From positions 4,905,250 through 4,969,249 of the forward strand of contig LNAC01000036.1 of assembly GCA_002007465.1 (NCBI GenBank): 64,000 nucleotides of DNA, given 5' to 3'. Below are positions 51,901 to 63,400 of this stretch, piece by piece. Both the position numbers and the translations under genes were made by a program. Every line of letters begins with the position of its first letter. The first letter of the stretch is position 1. The notes under the pieces are model-generated. The model saw only the letters and a program-made list of their open reading frames with translations. It was not told where the DNA came from and did not search any database. This DNA comes from Ailurus styani. Lineage: Eukaryota > Chordata > Mammalia > Carnivora > Ailuridae.

Positions 51901-54900
51901 GAGACTGTGAAGAAGCCTTTGGAAAGAGTGAGGGGGAAATGCTGAGTTGTCGTCAAATAATTTGGACTTGAGGGAGGAGGCAGAAATGACCTCAGCCATG
52001 GTTAGAAGATGCTCAAGACACCAGGTACCTCCGAGGCCATCTCTGATCCCAACCTCATCCCGCTGCCTTGGGTTCCCCTCCACATTCACCCCACCTGCAT
52101 TTCGTCTGTGTCCCTCACAGGACAGCAGGCTAGAGGAGGCTGGGGCAGCTTGGGGAGCGTCAGCGGGGTCCAGATCGCCCTGTGGCGGCACCGCTGCTTC
52201 TGCCCACATCATGGGAGGGCAGCAGAGGGCAGGGCTGGGGACCAGATCGTGGACTTAGGGCTGGGGTGGCAGGGGTAGGGGGAGCTAGGAGGCCATGGCA
52301 GGCATCGGGACCCAGGACAGAGTATTGCTCCCCCTGGAAAGAGGGGTCTGCGAAGAACACCACGCGGAGCCACAGAATCCTGGGCCATCTGAGCTGGGAG
52401 ACCATCAGGTGCCAACCAAATGGGCATCAGTCAGACGGAGAAGCCACAGCCCGGAAAGGGGAGCGTCTGTCCTCCGTTCCAGGCTCTGCCACAGATTTGT
52501 GGCCAATCCGGGACCAGAGTTCCTGCCACCGCTCGCCCTGAGAGCCCTCCCCACCCCCGGCCTGAAGGCGGGCGCTCCCTGGACACTGACCGTGGCCTCC
52601 TTGAGGCGGTAGAAGTCGATGTGCAGGTAGGCATTGATGCCGTTGGAGGCGCCGGGCAGCGTGATGCCGTGGACCAGGAGCACGAAGAGCACGAGGTAGG
52701 GCAGCGTGGCCGTGATCCACACCACCTGGCAGCGGACAGGGCCGGGGCCGCGGGGTCAGGGGCTCGCCCAGGGAGCCGGCCGTGCCCTCCCCAAAGCTTC
52801 CTGCTCCCCACACGCGTGCCCCAGGCTCCATCTCCCGGCCGGGCCACCCCCTCGGGCAGCCCGGAACAGGTGCGAGAGTCTGCACACGGAGGTGCCACTG
52901 GCCGGAAGTGAGGGGCAGCCAGACGGGGACGGGGTCCTCGTGGCTCCCCACACCTCCTCTTCTGTGAGCTGCCTCCACGGACCCCTTCCGGCTGCCTCAG
53001 GCAGATCTAGGCACGCCGGCCCTTATGTTCCCCCCTCCCCCATTCTCTCCACGCCCTCCTCTACCTTCATTCGAACATCTCCTCCCAACTCACTGCCCAA
53101 GAAGGGATTCATTGTCCAAGGGATTCATTGTCTCGTCCAGAAACCCAAACAGAAAGAGATTAGCCCCAGACTTAAAAGCGACCTTTCTCTTACCCCCTTG
53201 CCCAAGGTGCAAGAACAGAGACCAAAAGGAGGGAGAGAGGAAGGTTGTATGGGCTTCCTCACTGTCCCTTCTCACTCCTGACTGCACATTACAGTCCTCT
53301 GGGCAAAGTTATAGTTTAAAATGTCAAAGTTCAGCTCTTATCCTTGGGGTTTCTAATTTAATTGGTCTGTAGTGGGGCCTGTCCTTCAGTAGGTTTTGAA
53401 AGCTTCCTCCCTCCATGGGGGGAACTGCGCAGTCAAGGTTAGACATCGCTGCTCTAGGCAGTTGCAGTCACGGACAGCCTTGCAGAAAGGAGACTGTGCC
53501 TCCGGCAAAAAAATCTGCTCAGGGCTGGGTTAGCCAGACCAAAGAAGACTCAGCTAAATCAGAGGAGGACACATGAGTTAAGGATGAGAGGGTCCCTCCT
53601 CCCAAAGCCCTGGCACTAGGCAGCCCCTAGAATCTTCACACATCCCTGGGGAGAATATGGAAGCCCTGAAACATGACCATGGGTGAAATTCTTTGCTGGG
53701 CTAGAAATGGGTTCAACATAAAAAATGAAATGTGAAAAACAAATTTACATGGAAGGACTGAGATTCTCCTCCTTGTTTGTCTTTCCCATTAGGGCCAGGG
53801 GCTCTTTGCAAGCACGATCCCAATATTTTTCAAACTTGTATCATGTACATGGCATACATGAGTGCTTAAAAAACATTTGTTAGAGGGATATATGATTGGA
53901 CAGCTGCATAGATGAATGATTGGATGGATGAATGGATGGATAGATGGATGAATGGATAATTAGTCAGTTACATAGGTGAATGATTGGATGGATGGATGGA
54001 TGGATGGATGGATGGATGGATGGGTAATTGGACAGTTACATAGATGAATTTCTGGGTGGATGGATGGATGGATGGATGACTGGACAATTATATAGATGAG
54101 TGATTGGATGGATAGATGGATGGATGGATGGATGGATGGATGGATGGATGGATGGATGGATAGATGGGTGGATGGATGATTGGACACTTGTATAGATAAA
54201 TGATTAGATGGATGGATGATTGGATGGTTGGATAGACAGTTGGGTAGATAGTTAAATGGTGGATGGACAGTAAGTAAGTAAATTGTTGAGTATATGGATG
54301 GGTAGACACATGAGCGAGTCGGTGATAATTCTGAGGGATAGTGGATGACCAGGTTAGTCCAAGAACAAATGAAAGAATGAGCAAGTGAATGAATGAGCAA
54401 ATGAGTCAGGGAGTAATTAAATGCATCAGTGGTTGGTCAGGTCTTCTGAGGGAATCCAGCTCATCAGTTTCATGTTATCCAGTTATTCCTCTGTCACTCC
54501 CCTGTTCTATGCAGGAGGGTGTGGAGGCTTTGTGGATCTGTTTTCTTTCAGAAGTGCAGGAACAGGAGGAAAAATTGTCAAAAACAAGTAAGGAGGAAAA
54601 CATGCCTTGGAAAGTGAAGCCATTGCATCTGGTTGACTGACCTCGCATTAATACTGGATTTATTCTCCCAAACTGGGACAAACAGGTCTAACTCCTTGGT
54701 GACAGTCACAGGAGGAGCCCTCATATATTGGGTCCTAACTGCTGTGTTCCCCTACAACTCATGTCACCAGCCGCAGCCCCCATGGCTAGCCCAGCAGGAC
54801 AGGTGAGACCATACTCCACCCATCAAAAAGCATCCTCAGGTCTGACTCCAAGGAATCTCCCAGGAGATCTGCAGGCAGCACTTGTTAGCCATGTCTGAGG

Positions 54901-57900
54901 TGCCAATGTGGATTTAACTGGAAACATATCGGGACACAAGAAACATCAGGACAGACTGAGCCGACCCTGACGGCAGCCAAGCATCAAGAAAGGGGAGTTT
55001 GTCTTGTCCACGCACATGTAGTGAAAGCAAAACCATCTGAGTCTTATGGAAAGTTCTCAGAATTGTTGGCAGAGGGTGGGAGGGTAGGGACAGGGTGGAT
55101 GGGTTATGGACATTGGGGAGGGTTTGTGCTATGGTGAATGCTGTGAAAGGCATAAGCCTGATGATTCACAGACCTGTACCCCTGGGCAAATAATAATAAT
55201 AATAATAATAAATTAAAAAAAAAGAATTGTGGACAGAAGTGAGTTCAGCTGCCTAAAATCTTGTGCAAAAAGGAAGGCCCCTGGATCCTTGGCCAGTCAC
55301 TAGCTCCTATGAACGCATGCCCGGAATGCACACTGGGCAAAGAGAAGGGGCACCTGGGCTCTTGTCGTCTCCACCCCGGGCTTCTCGGCTCTCAAAACTT
55401 TAAATTGCATTGCATCTCTGGCCACAAGAAGCCAGACTCGGCCGGTCTCTAAGCAGTCCATTGTTTAGTGAAGTGTCCTCAGTCCCCAAGGGAGGCCACT
55501 GCTTTCCACCACCTCAAATCCAACTTCTTACCCATTTCTTGTTTCTATGGATAAGGGCTAGGATGTGTTTGGCTCCAGGGTGCCAAACTCAAACCAATGA
55601 CTGATAATCGCAACAAAGAAAATCTTCATTAAAGCTTTCTAATGAATAGAGCTCTCTAAAGACAGAATGAGCTTCCCCGGGGAGATGGGGAGACACTGAG
55701 GTCTCCGTCACTGAAGGTGTGCAAACCTTGCCAGAGATCTAGGCGTTAGGCAAAGGATTGCCTACATCAAGCTGAGGTCAATGGACCAGAGACATCAGCA
55801 TCACTTAAGAGCTTGTCAGAAAGGCAAACTCCCACTCTACCCCCAAGGAATCAGACTCTCAAGGTGACACTCAGCAATCTTGAGTTTTGACCAGCCCTCC
55901 CCATGATTCTTAGGTGCATTAAAGGTTAAGAAACACTATTTGGGGTCACCACTAAGGTCTAATCTGACACAGGGATGATAAATGTCCATGCTTTATCACT
56001 ACAAAACTGCATTGATTTAACCTCTAATGATTCAGAATGTGTGATCCTCCGAAATGGGTTTTAGGGACATTTGCACAAATAATGAAGACATACAAGATTT
56101 GTGGGGCGAGGGGTATGTACTGATGTTACATAAAAAAAAAAAAAAAACCCCACCAAGCTGTAAATATTTTAGCCTCTTCACTGCTTATAAGCAGATGATA
56201 TGCCTCACTCTAACCGGGTCTGATTAAGTCACTAAAGCAAGGCAGACCATCTCACACTGAACAATCAGTGGGAAGACTTGGGTAGAATTAGGACTTGAAA
56301 CTCGCAAGGAACAAAATGACCTTTCTATTTAAAAATTGTAAAACTTGGGTTTTTTTTTTTTCAATCGGTCCAGCTTTCTCCCCAACCCCACCACTCTCTG
56401 CCAGAATCTGAGGGACATTCTGTCTTTTCCCATCCCCCCAATAGCCCAGAGCCCGGCCGTGCCTCGGGCAGAACACAGGGGCCACCCCCAGCCAGTTCTG
56501 TTGTCTTGATTTATCTGCAGGCAGAAGGGAGCCCAAGCCTTCTGAAAATTTTAGTCCAATATGTAAACAGAGCAGGTAGGAGCCTGGGCCCGCCCCTACA
56601 CAGAGCGGGCAGCAGAGTCTGCAAACCTCTGAGGTGGGGACGGAGCCCTGGGAGGGGGGCCAAGGAAGGAGCCAAGGGCGGGACGAGGATCATTTATTGA
56701 GCAATTTCCATCTGCCAGCTTTGCTCCAAGGGCCTCTCCTTCACCCTCCCAGTGGCCCTGGAGGTCCGCACGATTATGAACCGCCCTCAGCAGGGAGCAG
56801 CCTTAATTTCAAGGTCACCCAGCAGGAAATAGTGGTGCCTGGACTCCAACCCAGGTGCTCTGGCCACAAAGCCATGTTCTTAATCACTCACTGCACCATA
56901 GATCTGGAGCCAAGGCCAAGTCCTGGCCATGCTCGAGACTGTGGTGACACTCTGTCACTCCAGGCCTCGGCCTCCCTGTGTATACAAGCCGCGTGGAATA
57001 TTTGGCCTCGCGTGCCCTCCAGTGTGACATTTAGGGGCTCGGTGACTGGGCTTATCATCTAAGAGCCAAGTTCAGCCAAGGACTCCGGGGATGGGGAGGC
57101 AGGCGGGACTCCAGGATCGCAAGCCTCAGCGTGCATGCTGACCCCAGCTGACTCCCTGGGGGCTAACTCCCCACTCAGACCTCCGCCCTCTGCCCTGAGG
57201 GCGTCAATGTGCCGGGGTCAGAGTGTGCACTGCGGGGTCACCCCTTTCCCTGATTCAGACTGTGCCCCATCCCCCATGCTCCCAGCTGCCACAGTGGAGT
57301 CCCATGCCTCCCAGACACAGAGCCTCCACTTGCCAAGTCGGGAAGTGTGAACATTTGCAATTCATTTTGGGCCGCTCTGAGGAGGCTGTGGAAGCCGGGT
57401 AAGAAAAGCTCGGTCCTGTTCCAGATGTAGTCTGGGCAGAAAGAAGCGATGCTCTTGAGTTTCTCCTGAGCCAGTTTGTAAAAACAATTGAAGACAGGGC
57501 ACCGGAATGTCCTGAGTGAAGCTCCCCATTCTGGAAAGCTCTCTCCCCAGGGGGTGCCAGGGGCCCTTCCCTGTTCAGCTGCCAGAACGCTGGGAGATTT
57601 ACGCAAAATGTGGACCGTGGCTTCCTTTGGCGGGGGGGATTTACGGAAAATGTGGGCTGTGGCTGCAGTTTGACGCGTTTCCACGTGGTGGGGGGTTCCC
57701 AGGGCAACCCTCCCACCACCACCCCTCCTTACACTCCGAAGGGGAGGGCGTGACTCCTTGAGGTGCCCTTGCACAGAGGAACTAAGCATGCTCAGCCCCG
57801 CGCCTGCTTATCATCCGTCTCCCCACAGGCAACTCCGGCTCTGGTCCCGAGGAAGGGCTACGCTAGGTGGGGCCGCCTGTACCAACTCTAGCCAGGGCTA

Positions 57901-60461
57901 CAGCGCGTTCCATCTTGGAACATAGCCTCAGGACGTGGGGGTCTCACGCCCAACCCAGACGGCCTAGTAAAGCTCATCCTTCTTCTGCAAATCTGCCACC
58001 TGCTCCTGATACCCAGGAAAGGCGCAGAGGGGGTGGACCAGGCTGGCTTGGGGCTTCGGCACCCCTGTGGCTTTATTCAGGCAGCTCCTCCCACTGAAAT
58101 CCCCTCCCTCTGCCTCGTCCCTATCTGCTCCTGTCCTTAGAGACCTGGGCCAAATGCCACCTTCTCCATTGTCTTTAGCTCCCAGAGCGAATGCTGATGC
58201 GGGAGTTCTCACTTGTTTCACCATGACGACCCACGGTAATAAACACCTTGCACACCGACACAAAACACATGCAAACACGCGGATCGCTAGAGCTAAAATC
58301 CAAAGTCCACAAGCCAGCTCTGCCTCGAATAGGTGCAAGGCATTCCAGGCCATCCCCTTGTTAAAAAATTACGGCGATCTGCTAAATTGATTTAAGGACC
58401 GTTGAAATGTCCAGTGTGTGCTTCAGTTAAAATACAACCTGAATACCTGATATGAAATGATCTCTAAGGTAAAGTCAAAAATTAAAAAAAAAAAAGCAAG
58501 ACAGAATAGTGTGTGTACAGTTTGTGACCATTACTGTTTATTTTGAGGGAGACACAAGTGTCTCTAGATAAAGACCCAAGAAACTAGTCCCACTGGGTGA
58601 CCCATGCCTGTCTGCAATGTCCAGAGATGATAAGCAATTGGAGAAGGACCTTGTCTCATTTATTCCTACATCACTAGTACTAGCATCAAGCCTGGCACGT
58701 AGTAGGTGTCCACAGAGGCTTAATATGTTGTACTGAATTTGAAAGAACACTCAGTGAGGCTCCCAACTTAGTGATCCACCCACCCTTTTGCTTTTCTTCC
58801 TACCTTCCCTCCTTTCCTCCCGAATCCTTCACTAAATTCTTACTGAAGGCCTACTACATGCCAGGTGCTGGGATGGTAGCGGTCCTCGCCTGGTTTTGCC
58901 CTATCCCAGAATTGCTCATAGCCCTGGTCTGCACTTTTTCTGGGGTTCCTCCTTGGGGCAGACACTGTGTCCTCAACATGCCAAGAGAAAGTTCCACATC
59001 AAGCCTTTCTTGACAGATTTCAGCCCCACTGGCTGCCGGTCCCTGGCCACTATCTTTGCTCTCATCGGCGTGACCAAGGTCTCAAGGAATACCAGAGATC
59101 ACCCTGACGCAAGCCACTTGCCCAATCGCTTGTCTAATGAAGCTTCTCACAAAGTCACATCTGCCTGATTATGGTAGACTGTTGCCTCATGGCCCCCATG
59201 TACGGTGCCTGGGTTAGTGCCCTCCCACACTGACTCTGGGCTTTACCACAAGATTTGTCTTGGCCGTTGGGCCAACAGCAAGCATGACGCAAGCAGAGAC
59301 GGGAAGAGCTACTTGCACACTGGGGCTTGTCTGCTTGGAATGTGCTCTTGGAACTCGGCCGCCATGCTGTGAGAAGCCCAAGCCACTTGGAGAGGTTTTG
59401 TGGAAACGACCCAAGACGCTCTGGTTGACGGCTCCAGCTGGGCTCCCAGCCAGTACCAACTACCATCCATGAGTGTGCACCACCTTGAACATTCCAGCTC
59501 AGCCAAGCCCCCAGAGAGGGAGCCAGGCCACATCACATGGAGCAGAAGACTCACCTATCAGATCTCAGTCAACCCACAGCATCACGAGGTAACAAAATGG
59601 TTCTTTTACATCACTACATCTCGGGCTGTTTTGTTACATGGCAGTAGCTACTCACAACACTGGAAAGAGCATCACTCATCTACAGGCTCCTGAGGACAAT
59701 CAAGCCCCCCATGGACCCCATAGGGTCCAAATGCGGTTGTTCTGACGTTCCCGGGCTCAGAATCAACATGGGTCATGAGATGCGTTTACTCCCCACGGAG
59801 GGCCTGAATCCAGGGCCGGAGGGAAGTGCCACAGGTCAGAATGCTGACTCTGGCGGCCCTCCTGCCCTGGTGCTGCTCTCCCCAGGAAACCTAGAGCCTC
59901 GCAGTCACTCAGGACTGTGCTGGCTGAAGCACACGGACTTGATAGTGAAGGAGATGCTTATATCCCAGAGAAGGAGGCAAATGGGCATCAAGTTTTAGAC
60001 CAGAATTTGTGATTTATCAAACACATGTCAATAAGTCTCTTTAGGCTTTTCCCCAAGACCTTTGGGGTGTCCCAATCCCCGGGAGCTTCGGTGGAGAAGT
60101 GTGGAAACTGCTGGACCACCTCCCCCCACTGCTGGAAACCTTGGGCTTCGGGAAGTCACAGGCCTCCCAGGCAGCCAGCGGCTGAGCCGAGGGGCACAGC
60201 GGGGGGGGGGGGCAAACCCCCACCCTGGCTTTTTGCCGACCACCTAGTGACAGGTGGGAAAAAAAGACAGCCTTTTTTTTTTCAGGCCAACGTCCCAACT
60301 TAAATAGAAACAAAGACATTACCTTTCCTGATGTCTTCACGCCTTTCCAGAGGCTGAAAAACAGGATGACCACGACGACCATCAGACAGAGCGACAGCTG
60401 CCACTGGGGGAGACCGATGTCGTGGATCCCGCTGCTCTCGTGCAGGTGCAGGACGCCGCGC
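42961..60461 (-). CDS. SLC6A2: Noradrenaline transporter (NET), 3' part of gene, 11 coding exons
   Basis: A Na+/Cl- coupled plasma-membrane transporter that clears noradrenaline (and dopamine) at noradrenergic terminals. The visible exons encode residues 216-617 in human numbering: the end of extracellular loop 2, TM4 to TM12 and the C-terminal tail. Key residues visible include Q314, S318, N350 and S357 (chloride/Na1 site), F317 and F323 (substrate pocket), and D418, S419 and S420 (Na2/substrate site). The LQHWLAI ending is diagnostic for NET and excludes DAT and SERT. All junctions are GT-AG with matching phases, except that one exon enters an assembly gap and lacks its last 5 coding bases and donor. 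Residues 1-215 (TM1-3, glycosylated loop) must be encoded beyond 64000. The gene converges on CES1, the same neighbour as in human. Confidence 0.96.
43580..43651 (-). CDS. SLC6A2: SLC6A2 exon, residues 587-610
   Basis: 72 nt encoding [20 protein letters not shown] then RQFQ, the cytoplasmic C-terminal tail. The acceptor is TCGCAG|AGA and the donor CAA|GTAGGT. The frame stays open for 100 further codons if the following intron is retained. Confidence 0.96.
44635..44647 (+). promoter_or_regulatory. CTCF-like motif, imperfect
   Basis: ACAGCAGGGGGCG differs from the CTCF core at one position. It lies in an SLC6A2 intron, 106 bp from an assembly gap, in the same orientation as the motif at 42033. 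Confidence 0.35.
44753..44937. other. Assembly gap (185 N)
   Basis: The left flank is a run of G-rich units (GGGGGGCGGGGGGCGGGGGG), which explains the break. The gap removes the final 5 coding bases and splice donor of the SLC6A2 exon at 44938-45100. Confidence 0.99.
44938..45100 (-). CDS. SLC6A2: SLC6A2 exon, residues 531-584 visible (cut by gap)
   Basis: Encodes [20 protein letters not shown] and onward to [13 protein letters not shown]11, extracellular loop 6 and TM12. 163 nt are visible of an expected 168; the final Trp-Glu codons fall in the gap. The base touching the gap reads C on the - strand where TGG would require T, so the edge base may be wrong. The acceptor is CCGCAG|TTT. Confidence 0.94.
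45469..45569 (-). CDS. SLC6A2: SLC6A2 exon, residues 497-530
   Basis: Encodes [20 protein letters not shown] and onward to VSPAFLL, the TM10-TM11 loop and the start of TM11. The acceptor is GCCCAG|GT and the donor CTG|GTGTGT (a non-optimal donor). Phase 1 in, 0 out. Confidence 0.96.
45750..46195 (+). repeat. Carnivore L1 3' end, GC-enriched
   Basis: TAAGCGAAGTCAGGGAGTCT and AGACAAATACCGCTTCACTC, then AAAAAACGAACCAAAGGAAC, and finally CACACCTGAAGCTAAAATGA and CACGTCAATGAAAGAAAAAT. These follow the carnivore L1 terminal region, with many A/T positions replaced by CpG. Confidence 0.7.
46861..46960 (-). CDS. SLC6A2: SLC6A2 exon, residues 464-496
   Basis: Encodes [20 protein letters not shown] and onward to GVSWFY, TM10 and its flanks. 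The acceptor is GCCCAG|GGC; the donor G|GTACGT splits Gly497. Confidence 0.96.
47453..47581 (-). CDS. SLC6A2: SLC6A2 exon, residues 421-463
   Basis: Encodes [20 protein letters not shown] and onward to ALFCITK, the TM8-TM9 loop and TM9. 129 nt, phase 0 at both ends. The acceptor is TCCAG|ATG and the donor AAG|GTGAGG. Confidence 0.96.
48663..48775 (-). CDS. SLC6A2: SLC6A2 exon, residues 383-420
   Basis: Encodes [20 protein letters not shown] and onward to [10 protein letters not shown]8 with Na2-site D418 and substrate-site S419/S420. The acceptor is TTACAG|GA and the donor TCA|GTGAGT. Confidence 0.96.
49530..49654 (-). CDS. SLC6A2: SLC6A2 exon, residues 341-382
   Basis: Encodes [20 protein letters not shown] and onward to [10 protein letters not shown]7 with N350 and S357. 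The acceptor is CCCCAG|G; the donor G|GTGGGT splits Gly383. Confidence 0.96.
50816..50919 (-). CDS. SLC6A2: SLC6A2 exon, residues 307-340 (unwound TM6)
   Basis: Encodes [20 protein letters not shown] and onward to KFDNNCY: TM6 with the FFSLGAGF unwound segment that binds substrate and ions. The acceptor is TTCCAG|GTA; the donor AG|GTAAGA splits Arg341. Confidence 0.97.
50920..52590 (-). other. SLC6A2 intron between TM5 and TM6 exons
   Basis: 1.67 kb of mostly unique sequence, with no CAN SINE recognised. A short C-rich run is present near 51420-51440. No coding segment or clear regulatory motif was identified. Confidence 0.5.
52591..52725 (-). CDS. SLC6A2: SLC6A2 exon, residues 262-306
   Basis: Encodes [20 protein letters not shown] and onward to [10 protein letters not shown]5 and the extracellular loop 3 start. 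45 codons, phase 0 at both ends. The acceptor is TGCCAG|GTG and the donor ACG|GTCAGT. Confidence 0.97.
53894..54272. repeat. (GGAT)n minisatellite with higher-order units
   Basis: Long GGATGGAT runs are separated by recurring spacers of the type TTGGACAGTTACATAGATGA. These start at about 53895, 53958, 54026, 54079 and 54179. This gives a higher-order repeat of variable length rather than a plain tetranucleotide array. Confidence 0.93.
55070..55230 (+). repeat. Carnivore L1 3' end with (AAT)n tail
   Basis: GGGGAGGGTTTGTGCTATGG, TGAATGCTGTGAAAGGCATA and GATTCACAGACCTGTACCCC are the terminal L1 segment, followed by an AATAATAAT run and an A-rich tail. Confidence 0.85.
56760..56890 (-). repeat. 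MIR, antisense
   Basis: TTTCAAGGTCACCCAGCAGG, CTGGACTCCAACCCAGGTG and CCATGTTCTTAATCACTCA give a reversed MIR core. Confidence 0.75.
59240..59655 (+). repeat. Possible MaLR (MLT1-type) solo LTR, old
   Basis: CATGCTGTGAGAAGCCCAAG, GAACATTCCAGCTCAGCCAA, GTCAACCCACAGCATCACGA and TTTTGTTACATGGCAGTAG appear in the order I expect for an MLT1-like LTR. There is no internal retroviral coding sequence. Family assignment is tentative. Confidence 0.4.
60323..60461 (-). CDS. SLC6A2: SLC6A2 exon, residues 216-261 (first exon visible)
   Basis: Encodes [20 protein letters not shown] and onward to [10 protein letters not shown]: the end of extracellular loop 2 and TM4. It starts one base into the previous codon (E215 split). 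The acceptor is CGCGCAG|G and the donor AAG|GTAATG. Confidence 0.95.
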
Positions 60462-63400
60462 CTGCGCGGAGGAGAGGGGAGGGGCCGGGGCAGACGGTGG
60501 CGTCAGGCAGGGTGACCGAGGTTGTGGCCGCCGGCCAGTCCCCGAAAGCGCGCGCTGACGGAGACGGGCCTGGGGCTGCACCAGCCACCGCCCTGCCCCG
60601 TGTGGGCCTGCCCCGAACAGTGGTGGCCGGCGCCGGGGACGGGCCTGCCCTGGGCCAGCAGATGATCTGGCAAAATCTTCCCGCTCGTGTCTGTTTTCAA
60701 AACAGTAACACAAATCTCTTGTGTGCCACCTGCAGGCCCGGTCCTGGGGAGATGGTTGGGAATGACAGCAAGAGTCCTGGCCCTTCGAGGGCTCACAGCC
60801 TAGAGCAGTGGTTCTCAGCGGGAGTGACGGGGTAATTTTGACCTTCCCTGCGTCCCGGGGGACAATGGGACGTTCGGCAAGGTGTGGAGGCCTCTTTGAG
60901 GGTCACGAATTAGGGAGGGAGGCTGTGCTCCCGGCATCTGGACGATCGTGACCGGGGACGTCCTACAACGCGCAGGACAGCTTCTAACCGCAAAGAATCA
61001 TCCAGTCCCAAATGCTCATGTTGTTGGGTTTATACATCCCCGTCTGGGGACGAAGATGAGAATAAACGTTCCTTCTCTTTGGGAATAAACCTAAAGGGGG
61101 GCATATCCAGGGCCCTGGCAAGTCCATTCCTGGCTATTTGCTCAACAGGAACGTGTACATATGTTCACCAGAACGCATGTTCTAGAATGTTCACAGCAGC
61201 ATGAATCACAAAAACCTCAATCTGAAAAAATACTCAAATACCCATCAACAGTAGAATAGAGAAATCATGAGACATTCATAAAATGGAATATCATGAAGCA
61301 ACCCGTTCTCTGTGGATGGGACTCTCACGCAAAATTCTCTGAGAAAGAAGTCAAAACCAAACCCAAAGAAGTCAGCACCCTCTAATTCCACGCGTATAAA
61401 CGACAACAGGCAAAACTAACCCAGGAGTTAGAAGTCAGGAAGGACAGGTGCTCCCTAAGTGGGGACAGGAGTACAGAATGGGAGGAGACGCTACCGGAAT
61501 TTCTGGGACACCAGTCAGTGATGTTTCTCGATCTGGGCGCTGCGATCCATTTGTGACATTCCAGAACCATCCCTCAGTGAAATGCACTTCTTCGTAATAT
61601 GGTATCCTTCAGGAAGAAGTGGGGTATTTGAAAGTAAGGAAAGCAAACAACTAGAAGAAAAACGAGGTTGGAAACTACTGGGATTCCTCATTCGATGCAC
61701 AGTGAAGAAACAATAATTAGAATCGCACAGAAAATGACCAACTGCTAATTAGAATCTAATCTACGTCATTAGGATCTACCTGAAGGTCAAGTAAGACCAA
61801 CTGAAAAAATAGTAGACCAGGTCCCAGGGGCAGGAGGTCCCCCCCAACCCAATTCCGCATCCTCGCAAGACAAAGAAAGCAGAACTGTTTCCGTGGAAGA
61901 GGGGACAGCTCGGGAAGGTGTTCCCCCTGCACCCAGATCATTCATCCCTCAGTGAGGGCCCTCTGGGAGCAGGCTCATCCCAGGCCCCTCGGGCACACGA
62001 TGCCCTGTGTGGGGGGCTGACATTCTAGCACCAGCGGCAGCATTACGAGCACAATCACAATAAAGTGTGACAAGGGTTGGGAGCTGAGAGAGCTTCAAGG
62101 GCACCCAGAACTCGTCCCTGCCGTCCTCCACTGTATCCCACACTCAGAGGCTATAATCTACCAATACCCTTCAAGGTCCCGCTCCAATGTCACCTCCTCT
62201 GGGAGGCCTCCATGATCACCCCTGGCATGGATCTTTCAACCCTTCCGGTTCCCGCGGCTCTTGGCACATTTCCCAAGCCGCACCCCTTCCTGACACAGGA
62301 GGGCTGGCTGCATACAAGGCTCTCCCAGGTAAGGAGGTGGATGGGCCATCCCTGGGTCCCAGTGCTAAACCCAGGCCTCACAGACCTGTTAGCTCAGAGC
62401 AGATTATTGGATCAAGAACATCTGCTCACAACCTTTCTTGCTAAATCCAATAACCCATCTTCTAAAAAATGAGACCCAGGACCCACCCAAGGAACCAGGG
62501 AGCCCAGAGGGTCAGCCTCCCACAGGCCTTCACTTCTCTTGGCAGCTCCTCCCCCAAACTGGAGGGGTCCTCACCCTTCTGTCCAGGTCTCTTACACCAT
62601 CCAGGGCCACTAGTGTTAAAAGCTAAAAGTATCTTGATACATTGTCCTTCCCTAGAAGAGTGCTTTAACTCAAAAGAAGGACACACTAATGGCAAAAGTT
62701 TGCATGCCCACAGTGGATCAATGGGGGGCGGGGGTAGTCAATCGTCTCGCTGCCTGTCTGCATCTCCGTCTCTCTCTCCTCCATGCCCCTCCTTCCTTCC
62801 CTCCTCTTCCTCCTCACCCAGTCCCCTCAAAAGAGAACTTCAATGTATGGAGAATGTTACTTGGAGGCCTAGGAAATTCTCATCCTGAGCACAGATCAGG
62901 CAGAGATCTTTATAACGAGTCCTGATGTCTGGGCTCCACTCTCAACCAATTAACTCAGAATCCGTGGAGGAACGGGCTTGGGCACCAGTGTCTTTTAAAT
63001 TCCCCAGGAGATTCTCCTGGGCAGCCAAAGCTGAGGACCACCCCCCACCCCAAACAAGAGGTCTGCCTAAATTACAGGTTTTCTTTAGAGCAAGCTTGAG
63101 TCTTCGAGAAACTGTCTTTACTTTCCTGGCAAAACAAAATTGGCTTTCTGTGCCTAAGGGGCAACGGGGGAAGGCTCAGAGAGGCTCATAAAACGTGGGC
63201 TTGGAATATTTTGTATGCCTGGGTGTCAGAGGGGCCCACAGAATCAGAAGCAGATGGCTGGGCTCGCTGGGATTGGTGCATCAGCCCCTGAAGGTGCTGT
63301 GCTTGTGGGGAAACTGCACCCCGAGTCTGGAAACTTCCTTAGCTTGTCCTTGGGCAGGTGACTGCCTTTGAGGAGGTCGCCACTGCCCCTGTGCGTGAAC

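Larger units (their letters stand above)
52726..60322 (-). other. SLC6A2 large intron (7.6 kb)
   Basis: Contains a GGAT-type minisatellite (53894-54272) and the 3' end of a carnivore L1 (about 55070-55230) with an (AAT)n tail. It also has an antisense MIR near 56760-56890, L2 fragments near 58100-58260 and 58590-58740, and a possible MaLR LTR near 59240-59655. A 183-codon - strand open frame at 57238-57789 has no recognisable domain. Confidence 0.6.

Noticed and set aside
53894..54272. Regularly spaced repeats resembling a CRISPR array
   Set aside because: The repeat unit is GGAT with related spacers, the genome is mammalian, and there are no cas genes. It is a minisatellite.
57238..57789. 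183-codon - strand open frame
   Set aside because: No domain, no relation to SLC6A2, low-complexity start, and it lies in a large intron.
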